DNA of 7,455 nucleotides from Halothece sp. MAG (GTDB taxonomy: Bacteria; Cyanobacteriota; Cyanobacteriia; Cyanobacteriales; Rubidibacteraceae), in assembly GCA_018610095.1 (NCBI GenBank), contig JAHEOB010000348.1, forward strand, positions 1-7,455, read 5' to 3'. Position numbers and translations under genes: made by a program. The number at the start of each line of letters is the position of its first letter. The stretch's first letter is position 1. Positions 1-5,291 of this stretch are shown in pieces. A model generated the notes under the pieces. The model made no database searches. It saw nothing but the letters and a program-made list of their open reading frames with translations, and had not been told where the DNA came from.

Positions 1-27
1 AAATAAGAAAAACCAACAAACCCACCC

Positions 28-300
28 ATGAATTATAATAACAAAAACATAAAACTCATTGATAATCCTAACACAGACGAAACCCTCAACAACAACGGCA
101 CAGCGCAAACTCAAAATTTCATCGCCACGCCAAATCACCAACCATGGCAGGGAAGCGAAATCGCGCTACGGCAATTCAGGGCTAATTTAGTCAGTATTCC
201 ACCCGGCAAGAAATCAGACCCTCGGTGGCAGCGAGCGGGCGATGGCTTAGCTTTCCTTTTGCCAGCGGAATGGGGGCAAGGGGGTGATCACCATGGTTAA
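28..300 (+). CDS. Small Asn/Gln-rich protein upstream of the plasmid Rep (Ssr7036-like by position)
   Basis: This 90-residue ORF has its only possible start at ATG 28, because an in-frame TAA lies at 4-6. No Shine-Dalgarno sequence is visible upstream. Residues 1-40 are rich in Asn, Thr and Gln and look disordered. Residues 41-84 look more ordered and contain a stretch reading LVSIPPGKKSDPRW followed by AGDGLAFLLPAEW. The stop overlaps the Rep start (ATGGTTAA), so the two genes are probably co-transcribed and translationally coupled. In Synechocystis pSYSA the small gene ssr7036 sits in the same place before slr7037; its mRNA is cleaved by RNase E and is countered by an antisense RNA, and the protein is comparable in size to Rop. 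Assigning that role here is inference from gene order, not from protein similarity that I can verify. The alternative is a leader peptide whose only role is coupling. Confidence 0.6.
   Translation: MNYNNKNIKLIDNPNTDETLNNNGTAQTQNFIATPNHQPWQGSEIALRQFRANLVSIPPGKKSDPRWQRAGDGLAFLLPAEWGQGGDHHG
278..289 (+). promoter_or_regulatory. Extended Shine-Dalgarno sequence for rep
   Basis: AAGGGGGTGATC differs at one base from AAGGAGGTGATC, the full complement of the 16S rRNA 3' end, and that position can still form a G-U wobble. The core lies 8 bases before ATG 293, which favours that start over the in-frame GTG at 284. The site lies inside the last codons of the upstream small ORF, so ribosomes finishing that ORF pass over it. 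GGTGATCACC (283-292) is also a perfect 10-bp palindrome. Confidence 0.7.
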
Positions 301-3300
301 GTGGATTCGCCATAACCATTGGCAACCTTGCCCGGTGTGCCACCAAACCAAAAAGGGATGTCGCACGAATGCTAAAACGAATATCACCCATTGCCGAGGG
401 GAGCATCCTGATCCGGCTTACCGCTTCCTTAAGCAAGATAAGCACGGGTTTGGGATGTTTAAGCTGGAAGCTGAAATTCAGGAGTTTGCCGAGGAAAAAT
501 GGCAAGAATGGCTGGAGCAAAAGCAACGAGAACGGGAACAGAAACAGCGTCAATGGGAGCGGGAGTTAAAGAAACAATTAACTTCCCAGCAGCGGGATGA
601 GGTCATTCGGCAAATCCTTGCTCAGCTTTCCTTAAGCCAGCAGCATCGCGAACAACTGCAATCCCGAGGGTTTAGTGATCAGCAGATTGATGAGGCGGGT
701 TATCGCAGTGTTGGCAAGTGGCAACGCTTAAGCCACAGGGTGAGTCCTAAATTAGCTGGGGTTAGTCGTGGCGGAGATAGACTGATTACCCCTGATTCAG
801 GCATTTTGATTCCGATTCCAGATGAAAACGGGCAATGGGTGGGTTATCAGTTAAGACGAGACCATCCTGAAGACAATAATAAGTATCTGTGGAGTGCTAG
901 TGAAAAGAATCGCGACAATCGTCCTGATATTAAAAATCGGGAGGGGGAATTACCCTTAGGCGTTTGGGGGCGCGATCGCTGCCATGAGGATGGTGTGGTT
1001 TATCTATGCGAAAGCCCCGGCATTAAGCCTTGGTTGGCATCGATCCGATTCAATCGTCCTGTGATTGGTGCTGCTGGCAATAATTTCCCCAGTTCGCCGA
1101 AGGCGTTACAACGAGCCTTAGGGGCGTTACAAGCGAAAAAAGTGATTATGGTTCCTGATGCTGGGGCGATTATTAATGACCATATTCACCACCTAACCAA
1201 ACAAACCATTAGTTTACTGAATAATTGGCATTACACCGTCATGATTGCCTGGTGGGGGCAAATTGATAAAACGGAAGATGATATTGATGAAATTGATGGG
1301 GAAACTTTTGCCGCGATCGAGGAATTAACCCCCGGTCAGTATTATTTCAAATATCGTCAACAGCAACAAAAACGGCAATCAGAGCAGCAGCAGCAATGGC
1401 AGCAGCAAACCTATAAACAGCAAGCTCATCAGGCATGGCAGCAACGTCGCAAGTTTAGCCCGGATCATGTCATTAAGGATCCCGATGATCCGTTCTTAAA
1501 GCTGGATTGTCTGCCCAGTGAGTTGCCAGAGGGCATGATTTACGCGATTAAATCGCCCATTGGAACAGGGCAAACGGAACTACTTAGTAAATTGGTGTCA
1601 CTGTTTAACCAAATCGGGGAAGGCTCCACGTTTTTAGGACACCGCAACCTTTTATTACGGCAGACGGCAAGCAGGGTCAATGGTCACCTCTTGATTGATG
1701 CCGAGCGCGGTGAATATACCAACGGCGATCTAGAACAAGCAGCGATTTTATCGGAAGAGCTGAAAGATGATCCCGAGCCTGTGCTGTTGTTAGCGCTGGA
1801 TTCGTTATTTAAGTTTGATGGGCCATGGCAGTTTCAAGACAAAAATATCTTTATTGATGAGACCACTACGGTGATTCTGCATCTGCTTTTAAGCATGACG
1901 GAAATCCGCAAGCACCGCAAGCCGATTCTTTCTCTGTTTGAGCAAGGCTTACAAATTTGCAAGCGCATTTTCTTAACCGATGGCATGCTCAGCGATCGCG
2001 TTTGCGATTACATCCAGAAATTATCAGGGAAGCAGCTCTATAAGGTGGAAAACCAAGCGCAGAAACCGGTCACCTTTAATGTTCTCACTGGCGTTAATCA
2101 CCCATACGAAAATAAGGATGGCACCATTAGCAAAAAGTTAAAGCCCAATAACAAGTCGCCCTTAATCGACTACATTCTCAAAGCAGAATGCCCCATGGTG
2201 GTTAGTGATAACCAAGTGCTTTTAGAGGCACTGGATAATTGGCTACAAGAGCAGGGCAAACAAGGCATCAGGATTGACGGCAAAACCAGTGGCGAAGATG
2301 AAATTAAAGCCTTAATGAAAGATATCAACCAAGGCATTTTAGATAATCAGCCTGATTACTTACTGTTATCCCCATCCGGGCAAGATGGGATTGATATTCA
2401 TCTCCAAGGATACTTTAGTGATTTATTCTGCCTTTATCATGGCATCATTAATGTGACATCGGCTCATCAGTTTTCTTTCCGATTACGGGACCCCAATGTG
2501 GATCGTTGGCTGTGGGCTCAAGTCTTTAATGAGGGAACTTTAGAACATGCTCAATCACCCTTTGCAGGAGCGACCAAACAGAATCATCAAGAACTATTGC
2601 TCAACGACTTAAAACTAACCTGGGGAGACAAATATAGTGAGGAACAACTCCATCAAGTCTATGAATTGATTAAGAGTGATGCCACTGAGGAAATCCATTA
2701 CGATTACTGGAGTAATTTAGTAGCCAATGAGCATTATGAGAGACACAACTTTCGAGACTGCTTAATGGAATCGTTAGCAGAAGAAGGGCATCATTTAGTG
2801 GAGTTCCACCCCAATCAAACTGATGACTTCCAACAAGCCCACAAAACCCTTAAAGATGAGAAAAAAGCCGTGAAAGAATATCATTCAAAACAGATCTATG
2901 AAGCAGAAGATATTGATCCTAACAGCATCAGTGAACACCAAACCGGAAAATTAGAAGATCAGTGGAAAATTGAGAAAGCTAAAATCAAACAGAAAGTTCC
3001 CGGCATTGAAATGGATGAATGCTGGCATCCTAAAGTCATTGAGGAAATCTTATTTAATGACCCCCTCGCGATCGCCAAAATCAAACGGCGCATCATGCTG
3101 CATAACCCCGAAAAAGCCCAAATTCTGCAGAAGAAAAAATGGCGACGCATCCTAAAAGGATATGACCACAAATTCCACCTAAGAAGCGAATATCTGAAAG
3201 TTAAAGCCTTCCAAGATGCCGGCTTTGAACAAATCCTGGAACACCTCAAAGCAGGTTACCCCATCCAACAAGACGATCCAATCCTTTTAGAGTTCATGGA

Positions 3301-3967
3301 ACGATGTCAGACCGCTGAATTTAAACTGGCAACTGGGCGATCGCCAAGCAATGACAGCCAACCTATCAAATGGCTTAACTGGTGTCTCACTCAGTTTGGC
3401 TACTCTAGCCAGCAATATCGTAAAAGCGGTTACGATGCCAGACGTTATTACCTCGACACTTTACCGCGCTGGAGTGAATCAATTGAGATGCTGATCATCG
3501 TTGATTGGAATGACTCATTAATCGATCACCCCGACATCGAAGACATTCTTAGAGAATCACAACAACCCCATCAGCAAACAACTACTCAAGAAACATCACA
3601 AGGATGGCAAACTGAGCCTGAAAATGAGCAAACTTCCCATCAAACAGAAAACTCAGCAACTGCCAGCAACCCCCATAACACTTTAAATAATAGTCCTAGC
3701 TGGCACTCTTCTGAAACTGCTAATCAGCAAACCAACTTAACCAATGAAGAATTTAAGCTTTTAGCATGGTTCAATAATGACAAGGTTCCCTTAGAAAATA
3801 AATACTATCACTTTTATCGTTTGCTGGGAGATCACATCAATCAATGGTGGAATGCCTTATCTCTCCACAAAATCACCAACTACATCAAAGACTCCAATTT
3901 AAGAGAAGCAACGTTTGCCTTCCTTCCTGATGTTTTGATTCAGATGCGACAGCAGAGAGTCACTTAG
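293..3967 (+). CDS. cyrepA1: Plasmid replication protein, CyRepA1 family (primase-helicase)
   Basis: This is a 1224-residue protein resembling cyanobacterial plasmid initiators with fused primase-like and helicase-like parts (Slr7037 type). Residues 13-34 hold four cysteines (CPVC, then C23 and C34), resembling a primase zinc ribbon. A charged coiled-coil follows (about 57-105). A TOPRIM-like domain of the DUF3854 kind has E240 in CESPGIK and D289 in PDAG. A Gln-rich linker spans 356-384. The helicase core has Walker A at 424-429 reading GTGQTE, Walker B at 519-523 (IFIDE), an SPSGQDG motif at 693-699 and QFSFRLR at 726-732, similar to motif VI. A Ser/Thr/Asn/Gln-rich linker (about 1090-1151) precedes the C-terminal end. 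The Walker A lysine is replaced by Gln427, which is unexpected because the rest of the frame is open. Start 293 is chosen for its strong ribosome binding site; GTG 284 would add three residues. The expected role is initiating replication of the resident plasmid. The family call is from recalled motifs. Confidence 0.85.
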   Translation: MVKWIRHNHWQPCPVCHQTKKGCRTNAKTNITHCRGEHPDPAYRFLKQDKHGFGMFKLEAEIQEFAEEKWQEWLEQKQREREQKQRQWERELKKQLTSQQRDEVIRQILAQLSLSQQHREQLQSRGFSDQQIDEAGYRSVGKWQRLSHRVSPKLAGVSRGGDRLITPDSGILIPIPDENGQWVGYQLRRDHPEDNNKYLWSASEKNRDNRPDIKNREGELPLGVWGRDRCHEDGVVYLCESPGIKPWLASIRFNRPVIGAAGNNFPSSPKALQRALGALQAKKVIMVPDAGAIINDHIHHLTKQTISLLNNWHYTVMIAWWGQIDKTEDDIDEIDGETFAAIEELTPGQYYFKYRQQQQKRQSEQQQQWQQQTYKQQAHQAWQQRRKFSPDHVIKDPDDPFLKLDCLPSELPEGMIYAIKSPIGTGQTELLSKLVSLFNQIGEGSTFLGHRNLLLRQTASRVNGHLLIDAERGEYTNGDLEQAAILSEELKDDPEPVLLLALDSLFKFDGPWQFQDKNIFIDETTTVILHLLLSMTEIRKHRKPILSLFEQGLQICKRIFLTDGMLSDRVCDYIQKLSGKQLYKVENQAQKPVTFNVLTGVNHPYENKDGTISKKLKPNNKSPLIDYILKAECPMVVSDNQVLLEALDNWLQEQGKQGIRIDGKTSGEDEIKALMKDINQGILDNQPDYLLLSPSGQDGIDIHLQGYFSDLFCLYHGIINVTSAHQFSFRLRDPNVDRWLWAQVFNEGTLEHAQSPFAGATKQNHQELLLNDLKLTWGDKYSEEQLHQVYELIKSDATEEIHYDYWSNLVANEHYERHNFRDCLMESLAEEGHHLVEFHPNQTDDFQQAHKTLKDEKKAVKEYHSKQIYEAEDIDPNSISEHQTGKLEDQWKIEKAKIKQKVPGIEMDECWHPKVIEEILFNDPLAIAKIKRRIMLHNPEKAQILQKKKWRRILKGYDHKFHLRSEYLKVKAFQDAGFEQILEHLKAGYPIQQDDPILLEFMERCQTAEFKLATGRSPSNDSQPIKWLNWCLTQFGYSSQQYRKSGYDARRYYLDTLPRWSESIEMLIIVDWNDSLIDHPDIEDILRESQQPHQQTTTQETSQGWQTEPENEQTSHQTENSATASNPHNTLNNSPSWHSSETANQQTNLTNEEFKLLAWFNNDKVPLENKYYHFYRLLGDHINQWWNALSLHKITNYIKDSNLREATFAFLPDVLIQMRQQRVT

Positions 3968-3977
3968 ACATAAGCAC

Positions 3978-3985
3978 AAGGAGGT
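3978..3985 (+). promoter_or_regulatory. Shine-Dalgarno site deciding the start of the MGEAKRK gene
   Basis: AAGGAGGT is a perfect 8-base match to the anti-Shine-Dalgarno. Two ATG codons follow in frame, at 3987 and 3990. The GGAGG core lies 2 bases from the first and 5 from the second, so the second is the better start. The protein then begins MGEAKRK, a conserved-looking N terminus. Confidence 0.7.
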
Positions 3986-3989
3986 AATG

Positions 3990-4406
3990 ATGGGAGAAGC
4001 AAAACGGAAACGAGACAGATATCGCAAAGCGATCGAAAACAATGAGCGATGGATTCTTTTTCCCGGAGAAAATGGAGAATTATGTTCTGGTAGTTTTGAG
4101 TACTTCTCTAATTTAATCGCAAAGAGGTATGCCTGGGATAAAGTCTATGAAACGGTTTACAAGGATATAGAATATGAACTCATTGAAAAATTAGAAAGAT
4201 ACCCAGAAAGGTACCCAACCCTGACAGCGAAAGTTAATCGGGTTTGGAATGAGACCTATAACCGAATGAAAAGCACAATTCGAGAACACTGTGCTAAGTA
4301 CGGTAAATATCAATTTAACATTCTTACTAATGAGGAAGGCGAAATAGTTGACTGTGAGGAACTAACTTATCGTCCTGAATTAGATCCAGATGAAAAACTC
4401 CCATAA
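3990..4406 (+). CDS. Small charged protein with MGEAKRK N terminus, unknown function
   Basis: The product is a hydrophilic, apparently cytoplasmic protein of 138 residues. It begins MGEAKRKRDRYRK, a basic start seen in many small cyanobacterial, plasmid and phage proteins of unknown function. The middle (about 30-100) is predicted by eye to be helical and rich in Tyr, Glu, Lys and Arg; it contains a tandem ERYPERYP. The C-terminal end is acidic (DPDEKLP). No enzyme motif, membrane segment or cysteine metal site is apparent. The gene begins 22 bases after the rep stop with a strong ribosome binding site and no visible terminator between them, so it is probably the third gene of the replication operon. 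An accessory role in replication or maintenance is a guess from position. A hairpin lies immediately downstream of its stop. Confidence 0.75.
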   Translation: MGEAKRKRDRYRKAIENNERWILFPGENGELCSGSFEYFSNLIAKRYAWDKVYETVYKDIEYELIEKLERYPERYPTLTAKVNRVWNETYNRMKSTIREHCAKYGKYQFNILTNEEGEIVDCEELTYRPELDPDEKLP

Positions 4407-4446
4407 AAAAAAAGCAGCGCGATGTTGTTTATCAACCGATCGCGCT
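4405..4446 (-). terminator. Intrinsic terminator reading leftward
   Basis: AGCGCGAT-GTTG (4416-4427) pairs with CAAC-CG-ATCGCGCT (4433-4446), giving twelve base pairs with a two-base CG bulge around a TTTAT loop. A run of nine A (4405-4413) precedes it, which is a U-tract after the hairpin on the - strand. That is the layout of a rho-independent terminator for leftward transcription. On the + strand the hairpin is followed only by TTAATTAA, so it may end the rep operon weakly in that direction as well. Confidence 0.6.
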
Positions 4447-4546
4447 TAATTAATGGAAACTCTAGGGTGCGTCTAATCGCGCTTAATTAATGGAAACTCT
4501 AGGGTGCGTCTAATCGCGCTTAATTAATGGAAACTTTAGGTGCGTC
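4440..4546. repeat. Three tandem 37-bp repeats
   Basis: Units start at 4440, 4477 and 4514. Each begins TCGCGCTTAATTAATGG, then GAAACTCTAGGGTGCGTC, then TAA as junction. Copies one and two are identical over 37 bases. Copy three has a C-to-T change and one missing G near its end and stops at 4546. Each unit contains the palindrome TTAATTAA. The first unit begins within the right arm of the adjacent hairpin. There are no spacers between units. Confidence 0.9.
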
Positions 4547-4612
4547 GATTTGGCTTCTGAATTCCTTGTGAATTCTAGGGTGCGCCGACTTGGCTTCTGA
4601 ATTCCTTGTGAA
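4547..4612. repeat. Two direct repeats of about 26 bp at 40-bp spacing
   Basis: GAYTTGGCTTCTGAATTCCT followed by TGTGAA occurs at 4547-4572 and 4587-4612 with one difference. Between them lies TCTAGGGTGCGCC (4574-4586), nearly the same 13 bases that end each preceding 37-bp unit. GAATTC-CTTGT-GAATTC (4559-4575) can form a small hairpin in the first copy; the second copy has GAAATC and loses it. The pair directly abuts the 37-bp array. Confidence 0.85.
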
Positions 4613-4878
4613 ATCATTTCTATCCCTTTTTATATCATAGAGTCCCCCTTAATAGCCACTCCGAACTCGGACTTAGGTTTTTATCTCCAGTTAATGGACA
4701 ATTTGGTTGTTAGCATGAGTAAATATTACACTCTCCCAATATTAGTCCATATTGAGAAATGCGTTGGTTCAAAGCAGGGCTTTTACTGCGCCCAACTTAC
4801 TCCAGTCTGCTGGTGAGGCTTCCCATATCATCGGGATTTAACTGTCTCCACTCGTGACGCTCATTACTGGTGATTGCT
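4613..4878. other. Intergenic stretch without a recognised gene
   Basis: No convincing gene is seen. A 33-codon open frame (4759-4857) lacks a ribosome binding site and recognisable features. CAATAT-TAGTCC-ATATTG (4737-4754) can form a six-pair hairpin, and TCCGAACTCGGA (4660-4671) is nearly palindromic. TTGTGA (4606-4611) and TATATC (4631-4636) resemble -35 and -10 elements, but their 19-base spacing is poor. The region could carry the promoter of the following membrane protein gene, an untranslated RNA or decayed mobile DNA; the sequence does not decide. Confidence 0.4.
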
Positions 4879-5226
4879 ATGTCAATTGTCCCGCTATTAT
4901 TTCTTTTACTGGCGATTGCCATTATTTTGGGGCTTGTGAGTTCCAAAAATATATGGGTGCTTCTCGCTTGGTTGGTACTGGGTGCAGTTTTATTCGGTAT
5001 GCTTGCTCAGATTCACCAGTCTTTGATCGCAGGAGAGGCTTCACTACAGGAAGTGTTATTAACAGGGACATTTGTCATTATTGGAGGACTCTTTTTGCTA
5101 AAGATTACCTTACCCAAACCAGTTTGGCGGAACCTTTGGCATGATGGCATTGAACGATTAGTCCGTTTTGGGCTGTCATTATTCGCAAAAACCTTTGGTC
5201 GCTTACTGAAACGTTTCCTTCCTTGA
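4879..5226 (+). CDS. Small three-helix membrane protein, unknown function
   Basis: The 115-residue product has three clear hydrophobic segments at about 3-20, 25-43 and 58-75, short loops, and a basic amphipathic C-terminal tail (about 91-113, with RLVRFGLSLFAKTFGRLLKR). It should sit in the plasma or thylakoid membrane, with the basic tail on the cytoplasmic side by the positive-inside rule. ATG 4879 is chosen because GGTGAT lies just upstream as a weak ribosome binding site; GTG 4870 in the same frame would add three residues, and an in-frame TGA at 4855 blocks further extension. I do not recognise the family. It lies 65 bases before the kinase-WYL gene on the same strand and could be co-transcribed with it, but no functional link is visible. 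A different open frame overlapping it lacks this coherent hydrophobic pattern and was discarded. Confidence 0.65.
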   Translation: MSIVPLLFLLLAIAIILGLVSSKNIWVLLAWLVLGAVLFGMLAQIHQSLIAGEASLQEVLLTGTFVIIGGLFLLKITLPKPVWRNLWHDGIERLVRFGLSLFAKTFGRLLKRFLP

Positions 5227-5291
5227 GACTGCTTTGCTTCTGGCAATTACTTAACTAATCCTAAATTCGTAAGTCTGCAAATCAATTAACC

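Noticed and set aside
31..39. TATAAT-like sequence on both strands in the small ORF
   Set aside because: It arises from Asn/Tyr codons in AT-rich DNA and has no matching -35 element on either strand.
191..553. 120-codon open frame on the - strand opposite the rep start
   Set aside because: Its Leu/Phe-rich sequence is the expected complement of the Glu/Lys/Gln-rich coiled-coil codons of rep; it has no ribosome binding site or family features.
2959..3249. 96-codon open frame on the - strand inside rep
   Set aside because: It lies opposite well-formed rep coding sequence and shows no domain, start signal or sensible composition.
4440..4546. CRISPR array, because the 37-bp units contain GGAAAC, like many cyanobacterial repeat ends
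   Set aside because: The units abut with no variable spacers, and no cas gene is present in the window.
4690..4870. Remnant of an IS200/IS605-type element end
   Set aside because: Small hairpins are present, but no transposase fragment could be read in any frame and no boundaries were found.
4854..5144. 96-codon open frame overlapping the membrane protein gene
   Set aside because: The other frame gives three regular membrane helices and a basic tail, whereas this one gives an irregular Cys/Tyr-rich sequence without a ribosome binding site.
5223..5257. Promoter before the kinase-WYL gene (TTGAGA with TAACTA)
   Set aside because: The spacing of 23 bases is too long for a standard promoter and no better pair was found.
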